From the NCBI GenBank assembly GCA_013399855.1, contig VXAY01000172.1, forward strand, positions 4,876,003 to 4,940,002: a stretch of DNA of 64,000 nucleotides, given 5' to 3'. Under the pieces are notes generated by a model. That model worked only from the letters and a program-made list of their open reading frames with translations, searched no databases and was not told where the DNA came from. The translations under genes and the position numbers were made by a program. The stretch comes from Oxyruncus cristatus (lineage: Eukaryota > Chordata > Aves > Passeriformes > Cotingidae). This document shows positions 26,207 to 40,505 of the stretch, piece by piece; the first letter of the stretch is position 1; the number at the start of each line of letters is the position of its first letter.

Positions 26207-29200
26207 CCTGAATACATGGAAGTCCAAGGCTAATTGTGATCAAACAGTAGCTCTTTCACGATGCAACACGTGAAATGTAGCTTGCTAAGAGAAACAAAGA
26301 AAACAGTATGTTCAGCATAATTTTGTGTCAAACTATTACAAGAAGCAGTAATTGTCATCACATTCAGTTGCAGAAAATGTATATCCCCAAGCTTTACTTA
26401 ATAGTATATTTACTTAATAATACTTAAAATTATGCTTGAAGAATAAATGTAACTCTCCAAATGAGGGAGAACTGTCTGGTCACCTGAAAAATTCAAATTT
26501 TCCCCAGGATACAGTCAACAAAACCATTTGGACATCTTCACATATAAATAATAATTGGGCTTAATTTGGGGAAAATCTGGCTAAAAAATGGGAAATACAG
26601 AAAAATAGTATCTTTCATTTCTCTCTACAGAGAGAAGCACCAAAATAGTCTGGGAAATGCTTGGCAACAAATACTGTTACAAAGAAGTTGTACAAGCTGA
26701 CAAATATTTATAATGCCGCAGAAAGAGGTACCAGAGGTTAAAACATGGAAATCTACATCAAAATGGGTAGAACAAGCCATTTCTGTAACATGTATTTCTA
26801 TGTATTCTACACAAAAATCTAAGTCAACTATGAAACTAAGTGGTTACTGTTGTTATTACTATTATTATTTCTGTAAACCTAGCTTACTCTGGAAACTATG
26901 ATATCAGTGAGAATATTGGTTGCAATTAATAATGATTTTGTTAACCAGGATTTCACCAGTTGAGTACTGGAGATATTACTGAACCTTCCCCCTCCTCCCT
27001 CTGATTCAAATGCTATCTGTCACTTAAAGAAAGGTATTTTATTTATGCTGGTTATAGAAGAGCAGAAAGTAATCTGTTCTCTTGTTGCTTATGCCTGAGA
27101 AGCCTGGTTCTGGCCCAAACAGTAAGGAGACAGAAACAGCCTGTGTATTAATATTACCATCTCGATACTAAATCATTTATGGGAAATATCTGTCTAGATG
27201 GGTCACTATGAAAAGGAGCCTAGCCAAGCATTACCACCAAGTGGTGGTGTATCTTGGGACCTCATAATTACAATTGTTATCTGATACAGAAAATCACTGA
27301 TGCTGAGTTGACATATATCCCTTGTGCCATTTATAACTTACGTATTAAACACACATTAGTCCTATCCTTGAATGGAAACAGTTACAAAACGTCTGCACGA
27401 AACCTTCTCCTGCACAAATCACAGCTGCATCATTGTCCTTAATGAGGAAGCTGACTAGTTAAGGTTTCTGAATTTTAGATATACTGAACAGTTCACACTG
27501 CTTTAGACTCTAGGGATACCACTTTTTAACTGGGGGACACTTTAATCTAAAACATCACATCTAGAATCACAAATTCAAAGAGGTGCCTGTTAAGGAACTC
27601 TTCCAATGTCCAGTTACTAAACCGATATGAGGACTCAAGAAAAGATTTAAGCACCCAGGACAAAGGTTGATATATTCCAAAGAATTGTCTTAATTTTTGG
27701 TTTGAGTACCACAAACTATTTAGCCACAGCAGTCATCTAGTGATGTATCACAGTATCAGAAATATAACTTCTGACTACTTAGGCTCTTGTTGACCGTATG
27801 TCAACATATGTTGACCATATTCCATAAAGTATAAAAAGGAATTTTCTAAAAAAATAGGTAGCCTAAGTTTTTCTGAAAGTTTCCCCTTAGATATGCCTAT
27901 AATTTCAAATTGCTATTCTTTGGTGTCTGTAATAGAAGCAACATACTGCCAGAAACGTAATCAGAAAGGCTCTCCAATTCCAGAGAATAAATATGAGACG
28001 AAGCTTGATGTTGCTACATAAAAAAGTAATGCTGACACCTTTCTAAGTTTCTTTTACCAAAGTTAACTTCCAGTTTTGAAGGCAAAAACACATGAAAAAA
28101 AAAAAAATCTTCTGCAATTGGCTGAGTCATTACTAATTTCAATTATTTACCAGGGCAGAAGCACCTTCCCTTGACCCACTGAAAATGCAAGTTTTAGGGC
28201 AATGCAAGACTCAGGGGTATATTCAGGTCTGGCATGAAATTCTTGCTGTTCATTCTGCCATCACCAGTTTTGCAATTGATTGGTACCAGTCTCCATGTTC
28301 TGCCTTTTTGATATAAATGCTAATTATATACTTCTCACTACCTTCTTACTTGATGAAAATCGGGCAAGGACCCCAGCATCTAGTCATCTGCAATCTCAGG
28401 AGGTGGGAGGGGGGAGCAAGGGGGTTGAGGACTTTTATTTTCTTTTCCTTTTCTTCGAGGTAGGAAATGAGAACTGTATGGTGTGCTGGCTCACACACAT
28501 AGGTTAATGGTCTGACACCAAATACCTGAGAGTATTCTCGGTATGTCAGCTTTGGGAACTGAAAATTGAATAAGCAGCAATAATGAAGTTCCTTTGCACT
28601 CCCCTGATATCTCTTCTTGTCAGCGCTTATGATGACTTTCAGAAGTCAGTAGCTTTCTACTACTTTTACTCAAAATGTACGAGGCATTTACCCTCTGTTA
28701 GCGAGCCGACACTCCAAGGGGTGGGAGTGGACCAAATACCCAAAATAAAAAACTACCTCACTTATGCATTTGCATCCTATACGTTCCTTATTCTATTTGG
28801 TATATCTGTTGTCCACAATGCCCTTAATTAACTGCTTTAACCTATGTTTTTTCCCCTTGTAACACACATTTCATTTATTTATTTATTGTCAATCACAATA
28901 AATGGGCTGAAAACAGTGTAGGTGGATAAGTGAGAATAGGGGAATGCTCATTCTAATTTTAGATAAAGGAATTAACTCAGAACTGAAAACAGAAACAGAA
29001 ATACTATACTGGATTAAAAAACTTCTATATACACAAATGCGTAGTTAGCTTTTCACTATGTATAAAATTAGATGAAGCATGCAAAATTCTTAGTGAAAAA
29101 AATAAGAAATTCAAAAAAGAAATATTTAGGGAGTGTACAGAAAGGTGAAATCTGAAGTCTGTTCATAAAGTTATTTGGTAGCACTGTAATCTGCTTTCAT

Positions 29201-32175
29201 TTGACTCTTCAGAGAAAACAGTAACTAACACTTTGTTCATTTTCTTGCCTTAGAAAGAGTTTTCTTGCAAGATGAGACAATACAGCTGCCACCTTGACAG
29301 AAGGCAAGGCAATTAAGCCTTTGCAACTCTGAACAATAGCCTCTGCAGCAAAATACCATTTCCTTGCAACAATAAGTACACGATACATATTTATTTGGAT
29401 GTCAACAGTAAATTTTTAAAAATCATCAAAAGCTGAGTAAAGAAAGATACCTAAATTCACTGAGACCAAAATGGTACTTCCAAAGATTAGGTAAAAGCAA
29501 TAGCAGCACTTCCAGGTTTGCCCAAAAACAAATGCCCAGGAAAAGAGTGTTTTTTTTCCCCAGCTTTATATATGGTTTATTATAATAGAATCATGAAAGG
29601 ACTACAGACTGCCATGCCTGACTGAATACATAAGCATTTGTAGAGCAGACTGGGTAAAAAGCAGCACAGGAAAATGAGTAAAGGCTCGTGGTATAAGGGC
29701 CAGAAGAAATTAATCTCCAGCTCTCCATACAGAGCAAGAATGATCACATCAGTAGTATTCTGGCAGAATTTTCTCACGTGTGAATGGATAGGGAGAAGGG
29801 AAGAAGGCAGCCAATTCTTCTTTCAGTCTCATAAAACTCAAGCACCTCAAACAGTTCATCTGGACTTTCTGACTGGTTGAAATATTTTGTGACAAACATT
29901 CACAAAGAGGATGCAACCATCTTTTTCTACACTGATTGAATGTCAATAACCAGAAAAGAAGTGGGCAGCTTATCAGGCTGTAGCAATTGTCTCTTGTACT
30001 CACCAGTCTCAAAGAAAGATCTCTGTCTGCAAAAACACCTAACGAACTGCTCATGAACACACTGCTACACCACCCTTCTGAAATGCCACTATCATTACTA
30101 TAAGCCGTGAAGTTAAAATTTTGAAGTTTTTAATATGTTAGTTTGCACTTTAAAATACAAATGAAGTCACGCACTGATCTCTAAGTGGGTGTGATCTTCA
30201 GATATATCAGAACTGAGAAACTATGCAAGGGAGAAATGCTACATACCTTCATGCATTTCTCACCAAGGGTAAAGTGTAAAAGGTGAACAGGCACAAAGTT
30301 TTCATGACAGGTCCAAAAGACTGAGATGGTAGTAACCGTATTACAGTAAGCTCTTCTACCCATCTTTTAAACTGTCTACATGAATAATACTGTAAGTGAT
30401 GAGTAAATATTCTGTGTGATTCAACGGATTAATTTTGGAACTCTCTACCTCTTGGAACTTAGTGACACAAGTGGCACTTTTCAAAAAAAAAAAAAATGTT
30501 GATGACCTGAAGAAAGTGGTGAGTCATGCAGTAAAAGTGTATTCTGCCCCATTTTTGGCAAATTTTCTTGAAAATTATCAATGTGATGTGACAATTAACT
30601 TTAATGAGTAGGGTCCCTATTCCTTATGATTCCATCTTCCACAGGTCAGATTTGGAAACACTTCCTTCAATGATGGCTTCCTATTTCATGTAATTCATTT
30701 CAGCCTTTAGGCCCCAGCCTTATTAATCTATTCTTTAATGCCTCTCAATCATTTCTCCCTGCCCTGCTTCTACTGCAGCAATTGATGCTTTATTGAGCAA
30801 TACAATCTCCCCCATTTTTCCCATTTTATCTCCCCATTCATACTTTGATATTCAAGCTTCATCAACATTCTTGTATATTTCAGTATAAAGCAGTGATTTC
30901 TGTAAACTACTACTTTCTCTGATTATTAATCACATCTAAAGTTGATTTATGTTAAAATTTCACCACAAACCATGGACACATAAATTAACATTTGCTTTCA
31001 TTCTTCCTCTATCTTGAAAAATAGTGTGTTTTGCAATCCTTTCTTTCATTTCTGTGTTGCTGGCAAAAAGCATCACCTTAAGGAGACTGAAGATTAAAAA
31101 ATAATTGTTATTTGCACTACAAGGGGTTATTTTAAAAAACACATTGTGCTAAATTTGCATGTCACTCAGAATATGCACCAATGCATATGCACCAATGTGA
31201 AGGTGCACTGAATCAAACTGGGCATGTATCTGTGCCACTGCAGAACTGGGGATGAAAATATAACAGGATCAAGAAGAGTTCACTTTTAAATAAAATGCAG
31301 GGAGAAGAGAAATACTATGAAAAAAACCTAGAGATTGCTTTATAAATAAAAGTCTTGAAAAAAGAAGAGCTAGGAAAAGTGGCAACAAGCTCAAGAAGTT
31401 CTACCTCAATTAGAATTATGTAGAATAAATTCTACCTGTAAAATAAATTTCAAAGAAATATTTCTTCCTCATTCCTAACAAAATTTAGATTTTGGCAGTG
31501 GACAGAACATATGTAAATAGAACATGAAACACAATGTATCTTTTACATATGTTCAAGATTTTAATCAATTTTTCTGCCTTTTTTCAAAATGCATGCTTTG
31601 AAAATTACAGGTAGCTTTATTATCAGACTAGAAATTTTACATGTCAGTGAGGTCCTTCACTTAAAAAGCATAGTTGACAGTGCTCTCTTTTCAGCATCAC
31701 TTGGTGGGTTGTTTTTTTTTTTTAATGGACTTTTTAAATTAAAAGGGAGATCAATCCTTGTCTTGTTACAGAGGAAAGTAGCTTAATTGTAGTTAAATTT
31801 CAGGCTCAGCGGATTGCCTGGATTTTCAAAACCTGTTGGTAACTTTAAGACAATAGAAAGACCTTCAAAAACACTCAAAACCTAGAAGTTTTAACATTAA
31901 TGAGTGCACAGGTATCTGTTAGCATCATAATACTATTCATACAGCATCTTTATGTCTGTTGCTGATCTATATGATGAGTAATTCTCCAGCAGTTCATCTC
32001 AAATTGCTGTGTTTTCTCAGCTTTCAATGTCTGACGTAAGTCAATTATCATTTTGAAAAGGCTGAACTTTAGCATTTTTTTATAAACCAGTTACCATCTA
32101 AATACATTTTGTGAAATGTTATAGCTGTCTACCCAGCTGATTGTCTTCTCTTTTTTCTATATTGAGGCTACTTAC

Positions 32176-32306
32176 ATTATTACACAGAAGGCTCATATTT
32201 TTCGTGCCTGTTGCATAACAGTCACAGGGTTTGCAAACATCAGTGGCTGAAAGATCTGCACCTGCTTGTCTGTAATGGAAATCCTTGCACAGCTCACAGT
32301 TCCTTC
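32176..32306 (-). CDS. USH2A: USH2A exon 11: LE repeats 2-3
   Basis: This 131-bp exon completes a glycine codon and reads Arg-Asn-Cys-Glu-Leu-Cys-Lys-Asp-Phe-His-Tyr-Arg, the end of LE repeat 2. It then has Cys-Lys-Pro-Cys-Asp-Cys-Tyr-Ala-Thr-Gly-Thr, the start of LE repeat 3, and ends Leu-Cys-Asn-Asn in phase 0. The acceptor is ctttcatgcag and the donor is AATAAT|GTAAGT. The size equals human exon 11. The 9.6-kb intron 11 follows it upstream of exon 12, the largest intron that is complete in the window. Confidence 0.94.
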
Positions 32307-33080
32307 CTGCATGAAAGAAAGGTTATGCATTATGGCTTCCAATTCATTAAAATTAGCTGTATAATTCAAAATTAAAGACTATTCCTTTGAGAGAATTCTA
32401 TAATTTTCAGGACGTCCATTTTAATGCACCTTTCATCTCTACCTGCCAATTTAGTGATCCAGAGCATATGAAACAATGAACCTGTTACAAACTATGTTTT
32501 ACTCCATTAAACTTCCATCTGTTATATAATACCACACTTATATAAAAGCTGTGCCATGCAAATGCCTATACATTTTTTTTCTAAAAACTATCATTGAACC
32601 TGAAACTTTTCTTTTTTCCCTTTACTAGATAAGGCCAAGAAAACTGAAATAGAAGAAAACTGTTTTAAAAAGTATTCAAATATAATACCTAAATTGAATA
32701 CAGACCTTTACTCAATAAGCAAGAAACTAACATTTTTAAGATGTCTGTTAAACTGGTCCAATTAGAAAAATGATATTCTGGATTTAAATGCTCTAGCACA
32801 TGTAACGGAAATAGCTTTGAAACTATATGTTTTAATTATTTATTAGAATGTTTTTTGCACTAAAGTTTTTATACAAGATTGGATCAAATTTTAGCAGTAT
32901 TTTCCTATGGCCTAAGAATTGACACAACTTATTATTGCACTATCTGAATAGCTTAAAAACACATATACATGAGAATTTATGCGACTGTCAGCCATTGAGC
33001 ATTTCTAATCTCAGCTGACACAAAACTTAGTCAAAAAGTGCCTGCAAAACAAACAGTCCATTCTCTTTGGTGTGACTTAC
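32307..33080 (-). other. USH2A: USH2A intron 10 (774 bp)
   Basis: This is the shortest intron in the window, between exons 10 and 11. It is unique AT-rich sequence and I see no repeat or other element in it. Confidence 0.9.
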
Positions 33081-33276
33081 CAGCTGTGTTGTGCTGACAG
33101 TTGTCACACACTCCACCACCGCCTCTGTAGTGCTCCTGAGGAAAAGGATCCATTGCTAAGTCATAGTGGCAGCTCACTGCATGGCTGTAACACTGACATG
33201 GTTTGCAATTATAGGCATGAACTTGGTCACCTGGATGAAAAGGCTTGTCATTGTATAACGGCAAGCAGCGATCACA
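33081..33276 (-). CDS. USH2A: USH2A exon 10: LE repeats 1-2
   Basis: This exon begins Cys-Asp-Arg-Cys-Leu-Pro-Leu-Tyr-Asn-Asp-Lys-Pro-Phe, the second half of LE repeat 1. It goes on to Cys-Lys-Pro-Cys-Gln-Cys-Tyr-Ser-His-Ala, which opens LE repeat 2, followed by a Gly-rich turn (Arg-Gly-Gly-Gly-Gly) before Val-Cys-Asp-Asn-Cys. LE repeats are rod-forming modules of eight cysteines. The acceptor is ttatttcag and the donor is CAGCTG|GTAAGT. The 196 bp start in phase 0 and end in phase 1, as in the human gene. Exon 11 lies only 774 bp away, the shortest intron of the window. Confidence 0.95.
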
Positions 33277-36200
33277 CTGAAATAAATAATAAAGAAAATA
33301 CTGTTTCTTAGAAAGTGATATTCCTTTATCTCACAAGAATACTATTATACTCTCTATATTGATTTTTCATTCTGTGTTTTACCTCATTTAAATACTAATA
33401 GTATTGGTTTTAGACAAAAAGACCTATGCTTTCTCACATATACGAAAATAACAAACCCAACTTTTTAATTACTATTATTTTAGGCTTTTTAAGTTAATTA
33501 AACACAACAAAATCAAGGAAGGTGGGCACAAGAATAAAATTTTAAGTATTTAGATACTCAACACAGGCTAACATCTTGAGATTCAGATTTACTTCAACTT
33601 CTAAGGATGCAAAATGCTGTGTTTGAGGCACAGAAGACATAATCACCTAGTGCATCCATTTGGATGCATCTCAAACAATGTTACTGTAGTTTCTAACCTT
33701 GCAGTAACTGTACTTTGTACTGTAACCATTTGACCTCGTGAGTGAAACAAAAGAAACAAAATACATGGCAATTATAATTTCCATCTTTCAGAAGGAATTT
33801 AAATGCTTCAAAATAAGTTGTTTCTGTAAATTATGTGGGCAACTTCTTTCTTCTTCAGTTTCAGAAGTGTGCTCATCTTTCTCCATGGCTGTTATTCCAA
33901 GCACTATTATATCGAGGCCAGTGTGTCTATACCACCTATATGCTGACAATTAGAAACTGCTGAAGTTTCTAAACTGTTTCACTCACAGCTGATGCTGGAA
34001 AAGCATCAACTGTGGGTAAAATGAGAAACTGAATTAAAAACCATAAGCTTAAGATAGCCCAAGAACTGCAGACCAGTCACAACTCATAACAAAAGTCACT
34101 TGGGAGACAAAATGAAAGCACAAGAACTTATCTGGTGAAATTTAGTTTTCAAAAACGAAACTAACAGTAAGTGGTAAGATAACAATAGCTACTGTACATT
34201 TTTGCCATTTGTTAAAAACAAAACAAAACAACAAAACCCCACAACATCACCACAGTAAGGAAAAAAAAAGGAGTTTTCAAAATGAAAATTAGCAGGGCTT
34301 CACTTGAGACCTTGAATTCCAGCCTTCCATTATCAGAACAATCGCTGCCTAGTTGAGATTAGCTCAGTTTAAGTCCACTAAGGGAAACACCTTGACTGTT
34401 ACAAGGCTCAAATTTATTCAAGTCCTTCCCTCATCCACATCCATCTTCCCTCTCCTTTTGTCTCTAGCTTGAGGAAAATCAGCATTACAAAGCACCAACA
34501 TGAGACAAGGGTTCATTCAAGCATGGCACAACTTGGGAAGCGCAACAAAGAAACAAGCTCCCAGTCAAGCAATCCAACTCATGCGGCTTCCTCCTCTCAG
34601 CATGTCTATGGAAATATGTCCTCCTTGAAAGGAAAACGGCACAGGAATAGCTACCAACCTGCCAGCCCTGAGTTTCCATTTGTGCATGGCTAGCCACACA
34701 GCAGCTGAAAGCATTCATCATCTCATTTCAGATTTAATCTTAGATCAGTTACTTATGCACACCTGTGCTCGCACCTATTGTTAAGCAACACAAGCACTAA
34801 GGAGTAAGAAAGAAAAAGACGGCATTTGATTACATAGGACAGAGCCTCTTTGAATTATGTCTCTTGCTCTGTGGCTTAAAACTTCAACAGAACTTTTAAG
34901 AATCACAGAATCATTAAGGTTGGAAAAGACCTTTAAGATCATCAAGTTCAACTATTAACCTAACGCTGCCTGGTCCACTACTAACTGATGCTCCTGAGTG
35001 CTACTTCTACACACTTTTAAACACTTCCAGGGACAGTGACTCCACCACTTTCCCTGGGTAGCCTGTTCCAACCACTGAAAACCCTTTCGATGACAAAGAT
35101 TTTCCTAATATTCAATCTAAACTTCCCCTGGAACAACCTGAGGTTGTTTCCTCTTGCTCCAAATGCCTGTTACATGGGAGAAGAGACTGATTCCCACATG
35201 TCTACAATCTCCTTTTAAAAGCCTCAGCAAAAAAAGCAGTCATTCAGAAGTTGGCAATGAGTGTGAAACAATTGTTTTCCTAGCAGTTGTCACATGTGTA
35301 TGCAATAAAAATGTGAACTGGGCTTCCACCTCACCCTGCTGTTTGTCACACCTTTATTAGGTTACGAATTGTATTGAACTTCCAGACCTCCAGTGTTGAA
35401 CTTTCAAAGATGTACATGGCTTTTAGGTAATATCTGTTCCAGCACAGCTTCACCCTGCTCTGAAGTCAGTCGTCTTAATTCCCTCATGGCTTTCATCAGC
35501 ACCCTCATTACAGCACTGGACTATCTATCAAGACCATGCGCTATCAGAGCTTTGAACTACATCTGTCTCTTGTGAACTTCCCTAAGACCAAAGGGCTTTT
35601 AAACTTAAAAGTCAGGTTTTATTAGGGAAGGGGCAAGGGGGAAGAGCAGAGAAGAAAAAAAGAAAGCTAGAACACTCTAAGTGACTCTAAGGGACTAAGG
35701 AAGACAGAAGAGAAATGAAGAGTGTCTTACAGGGTTCCATCCTAACACTCAATGTATCAAAAAGCACATTTTTTCCATCTGCAAGCTAAAGTCTTTGTTA
35801 TTGAGTGACCACTTAACGTCGTTAATATTTACAGCTCCTCAGGTACCATGTATCATTCATTCCAACATATGATACAGACTGACCTTTAACTAAGGTTTAC
35901 AGAGATTCTTCTGTAACAACATGAAAAGCCTTATTTACATAAGTCTTAATAAACCAACAATGCCATATGCAGTTTTCACACTGCAGATGTTTAAGACCAT
36001 TAATTATTTGCATGTAAAACTCTGAACACCTGAAGCCTTTACTGTATCCAGTCACTCTTACTTCCATTCATGTCCTTCGAAGCATTTATCAGAGTTGTTT
36101 CATTTATTTTAAATTCTATTTTCTATTATTATTTGTACAATTATTCCTGCATATTTTGCCATTACCCTTCTCTATTAAGTTCTATATGATCAATTTAAAG

Positions 36201-38925
36201 GAAGCTCTGAGTTGTAAGGTAAGACTGACCTTCCTTGACTGTCCTGTTTTTTCATGGGCTGTTTCCAGCTTTTCATGTGACATCATGGAAAGTTTTTGAA
36301 CATACTTCTACTCATGTCTATAAATGAGTCTGCATATATAAAATAAATGTTACCAAAATCCAGACTCCACTCTGGGTGCCTCAGTTTCAGTTTGTAAAAG
36401 GCAGAGCTATTTCTCAAAGCTGGACCCAAGTGATTTACAGAACTCTTTGTAAATGAAGAAGCTGAACATTTTTTTGCATAAACCGAGAGACAAGCTTTGT
36501 GAGGATTTATTTCCTTGTCTTTCATAATCTGGCCCCTCAACATCTGCAAGTCATTTTTAAGCATTCCCTTCTTTCCATCATCTCAAATTTCATAGCAACA
36601 TATTTCATCATCATTTTTCACCAAAACAGAAGTCAGGAAAGGGGGAAAAAAAAAAATTCATTTGGTATCTCAAATTTCATAACATGGTGATGCAAATAAC
36701 TAAATTAAGATTTCTATTTGTAATTAATTATGCAAATTTTTAATTTCTGGTATCGCTTTGCTGCACAACAGCTAGCCAGATGTATATGCCAGACAAAGTC
36801 AAGATAGTAATTTTAGCTGTATTAAGTGTAAATGTGACAAGGACAAACTCTGACATATGTTAAAAGCTTTTCAAGGATCTCTGATTTCTGGTCCAAGATA
36901 CTGAAAAAAACCCACCCCAAACTCAAAATCCTTCGTATATCCCCTCAGTTGTGGTGACTTACTCACTAATAGAATAGGAGGGAAGTTAAAAAAAGACTAC
37001 TTGCTGATAGTGCAGTTTCTCATCAAAAACATTTTCCTCCTCCCTACCAAAAACGTTTTATTTAGAAACTTCCTTCATCAAATTCTTACTTGAATTAAAA
37101 AAATATATAGATAAATAAAATTACTTTTCAATTCCTAATTCAGCGGAGTGGGAGCCTGAAAAATAGGTGTAAGCCTATAAGATGAAGTTTTACTATTGCC
37201 AATGACAGTCCAAAATCAGAATGGATTTTGGTTTGGCTTTTAAGTGTTTGCTGTACAAAACAAAAATCAAAGCCTTTAGTTGTTTGAATTTAATGTAAAC
37301 CTTGGATAAAATTCAAAGTAGTTAGTGATGTACTTCCAAATATTAATTCTATTACTACTTCTATTTTATTTCATATTTAATAAATACTGACATGGTTATT
37401 AAAGAATGAAAAAAAATTAAACAACATCCTTATTGTACTCTGAATTAATACAGTCAATTTTAGCACTTCAATTATAGTTACAATGCATATATGCCAATTC
37501 AAAAATGTGACACTCAGCGGAACAACCCATTAACATTGACAGGAAATATCTGATAAGGCAGATACATCATTAAAATGTATTTGGTTTGTTTTCACAAGGT
37601 AGCATAAGTCTTGTAAGAGTGCTTGGTGAACTTCCAGACCTTATTAAATATTTATAATTAATCCTTACAAAATAACATTTCACAATGTGTGTTCTAATTA
37701 AAGGGACACTGTCAGTTTGATTTTTTTTTTCTAATTTGACCCATCTAAAAACTTGAAATTTCTGTTCAAGTCCCATTTTGACTGCAGATCTTACACTTCT
37801 GCTTAAAAAAATGAGAAAACTAAATCCCCTACGAAATTTGAGCAAGATCTTTCACCTGATCATAAGAGCTATATCAAATGCTTACAGGTGAACACTCCTT
37901 GCTGTTCCAGCAAGCACTGACTGCTTGGATTTTTTCTGATGGCAGATTAGTCTCCCCTTTGCTATTGTTGCTATTCCACATAACCCCTTCTTAATTTTTA
38001 GAAAGGCTGCTTCCAAAAGGCACACATGTAACAAGGAATATAACAAGTACTGACAATGGAAATCTAACCTTCAGTGAGATTGTGGGATTTATTCCCTTGA
38101 TGTAAGTCATTCTTTCTTAACCTCAACTTATTTCCCTTTCTTTTTTTTTTTTCAGATAAATAATTAATCTAGGGACAGAATCTTTACTTAGAGCAAGTTT
38201 TCTTTACTCACACATCATGCATGGGTCTGCTCTTGCTAAGATGTATTTGAACAGCTTCCAAGAAACCCAAACGCTGCACAAAATAAGTGCAAACTAGTAT
38301 CATCATTCTATGCTCTCCTCTACATTTTTATCTGGCATACCATGACTTCCAGCAATCAACCCCATTTTGGTTCTCCTATGGCTACGAATTATAAAACTAT
38401 TATTAAAAAAAGGAAAATTATAATTTTGCATTTAACGTGCTTCGGTTTGCTTAATGGACCACTTGAACTGCTCCCTTTCAAATGAAACTAAATTGGAAGC
38501 TGAACCCCAGGACTGTGCCTACTGCATTCCACCTACTGAATGGGTCTGGAGTCCACAGGACCAAACTAAAACCACCCTGGCGTAGTACATTCACTCTACA
38601 GGACATTTGCTAGTTGCTACAGCAGGCAGAGACATAATCTTTACTAGATGCTCACAGTCTAAACTCAGGCTTGTATCTAATGTTTGAAAATGGCCTAATC
38701 CTGTAACAACATCCTGAACACTCCTAATGGTCTGTGGTGGAAATGGCTTCGGGTGCGGGGGGGAGGAAGGGAAGTTTTTATTTCCTTAATAATACGAATC
38801 TGCTATGGAAAGTTTCCCCATAAAAGACAGTACTAGAGTAACACACATAACGCTCTTTCCCAGGACTAAAATCCCAATTTTGAGGCTGTTTACAGGTGAT
38901 GTAGACAGACAAAGGAGACACTAAC
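33277..38925 (-). other. USH2A: USH2A intron 9 (5649 bp)
   Basis: The intron lies between exons 9 and 10. It holds a clear CR1 copy in minus orientation at 34899-35220. The stretch after it (35385-35590) is less AT-rich but unrecognised. A poly-T run is at 38142-38153, and the rest is unique sequence. Confidence 0.88.
34899..35220 (-). mobile_element. CR1 LINE 3' end, minus orientation
   Basis: The plus strand starts AGAATCACAGAATCATTAAG then GTTGGAAAAGACC, the reverse complement of the avian CR1 3' terminus. It continues through GTAGCCTGTTCCAACCACTG and CCTGAGGTTGTTTCCTCTTG to GAGAAGAGACTGATTCCCAC, all standard CR1 3'-region landmarks in reverse. It is 5'-truncated and only moderately diverged. 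Confidence 0.9.
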
Positions 38926-39019
38926 ATTATTTCCTTCTGTATAGCTTTCCTTGACACATAGGCACCTATATGGTGTTGCAGCTGTGTCACAATTTTCAGC
39001 ATGGCCATGGCAATTACAC
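38926..39019 (-). CDS. USH2A: USH2A exon 9: first half of LE repeat 1
   Basis: This is a 94-bp exon. After completing the arginine codon it reads Cys-Asn-Cys-His-Gly-His-Ala-Glu-Asn-Cys-Asp, the hallmark opening of the first laminin EGF-like repeat after a LamN domain. It ends with Tyr-Thr-Glu-Gly-Asn-Asn in phase 0. The acceptor is gttctttcag. The donor is AATAAT|GTTAGT, with T at intron position +3 and T at exon position -1, a weaker match than the other donors here. A longer open frame lies across it in another phase, but only the phase fixed by exons 8 and 10 gives the LE cysteine pattern. Confidence 0.94.
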
Positions 39020-40283
39020 CTGAAAGAACAATAAGTAGTGACAAAAATTAAAATATGAAAACAAAGTCAGTTTTGTGTATTACACAGTCTGGATCTTTAT
39101 TAAGTACAAATAAATGTTACCAAAGAGAATGTTCCTAATGCAATAACCTACAAAAGACTACTTCACTCAATATATTTTTAAGCATCAACAATTGCTTTCC
39201 AAGGAAACAAAACCCAGCATTTAGTACAGCTACTCTTACCTTATATAATATGTAATGAAAACTGTTTTTCAGTATGCAACATTTATATGTAAAATTTTAT
39301 TACATTTATTGCATTTCTTCAACAATACTAAGCCTTACAGTGCAGCTCTTGTTTTTCCAAGTAACCTTAACCGTATCAGGCATAATTTTGCAATTTAACA
39401 TATTTTATGTCAGTTAAAATGTCCATTTCTTACTATATAAAATCTGTACAGAATCTTAATTAATAGCCATACCACTCTTCCTGAAGGGCTCTTCTTCTGG
39501 AGGCATGGCACAGCTTTGTAAACTATGGCTGTAATTATTTTACTGTCACACTGTCACCAAGATAAAGCTATTTTAGTAAACGCATTTTCATCAATCAATA
39601 ATCAAAATACATTAGTAATGTAGAAAATTTTAAGGTAAACACGACCTCTAATTGGGTCCTTTCCCTCAAAATGAGAACTACCAAAATAATTTCAGGAATT
39701 ATACTACTTAACAAAAATCTGCACCATATGATCCCTGGAAACTACTTCATTGCCAAATTTGCATATTATTTATAGGGCATAATAAGTCCTTTCACAAGAC
39801 AGCACACTCAACATATACAATAAAGTTGTCAGTCACAGATAATGTAACATTTTTACTGACAGCTGACCGATTTTGAAAGGAAAACTTCAGCTAAAACAAA
39901 AACTGACTCTACCTTAAGATTGTTAAAATTGCCATGACCGGGAATCTACAACTTGGAACACTTACTGAAGCAAAGCACAAGCCATCATTTCATCATACAA
40001 ATGCCTTTGCTTAGAGACATTGGTAATTCCAAGGAAAGGACTGCTTTTGATAGATTTGTGTAATAAGTATAATTAATTGTAAAATCACGTGAGCAAATGT
40101 TTTAACAACACAGCACACCAATCATTTCAGTCTTGATACACTGCTTCAGATCAAATTCTCTTCTCATTCATAAACGTAAAAGCAAAACAATTTGACTAAA
40201 TTTTAGGCAGGTCCTTATATGCTTTGCACAGCTGCAATGGTCAGAGGCAGTGCTGGGTGTGGGAAGAGCCGCATAACACCTAC
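39020..40283 (-). other. USH2A: USH2A intron 8 (1264 bp)
   Basis: This is the intron between exons 8 and 9, AT-rich and unique. I see no repeat family and no exon-like segment. Confidence 0.9.
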
Positions 40284-40505
40284 CTTCCACTGACTGTAAC
40301 TTCATTAACGCCGTAATACCTGTGCCTGAAATTCACCCAAGGTTCACTGGTATGATACTGGCCGCGGAGATGAATCCTCACTTGTGTAGCTTTTACAAAT
40401 TCTTGGAGAGATGGAGTATTATAAAAATCATTGTAACCAGGTCGGTGATTTGGTTCCGGGGTAAGAACACTGAAAGTTAGATTACCACGAGAATACGGTG
40501 TAAAG
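40284..40505 (-). CDS. USH2A: USH2A exon 8: end of laminin N-terminal domain
   Basis: This exon continues from the split serine codon into Phe-Thr-Pro-Tyr-Ser-Arg-Gly-Asn-Leu-Thr-Phe. Later it has Leu-Gln-Glu-Phe-Val-Lys-Ala-Thr-Gln-Val-Arg-Ile-His-Leu and ends Tyr-Gly-Val-Asn-Glu-Val-Thr-Val-Ser-Gly-Arg. Laminin N-terminal domains end with this type of 'YYA-I-x-x-I-x-V-x-G-R-C' segment just before the first LE repeat, so the position is unambiguous. One Asn-Leu-Thr glycosylation site is present. The acceptor is atttggacag and the donor is TGGAAG|GTAGGT. Its 222 bp match human exon 8. Confidence 0.95.

Larger units (their letters stand above)
22613..32175 (-). other. USH2A: USH2A intron 11 (9563 bp)
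   Basis: This is the longest complete intron in the window, between exons 11 and 12. It carries a degraded CR1 3' piece (24797-24925) and an older CR1-type LINE end (about 25780-26206). Short A and T runs and a tandem of ATATGCACCAATGC near 31171-31198 are also present. I find no exon-like frame with splice sites. Confidence 0.85.
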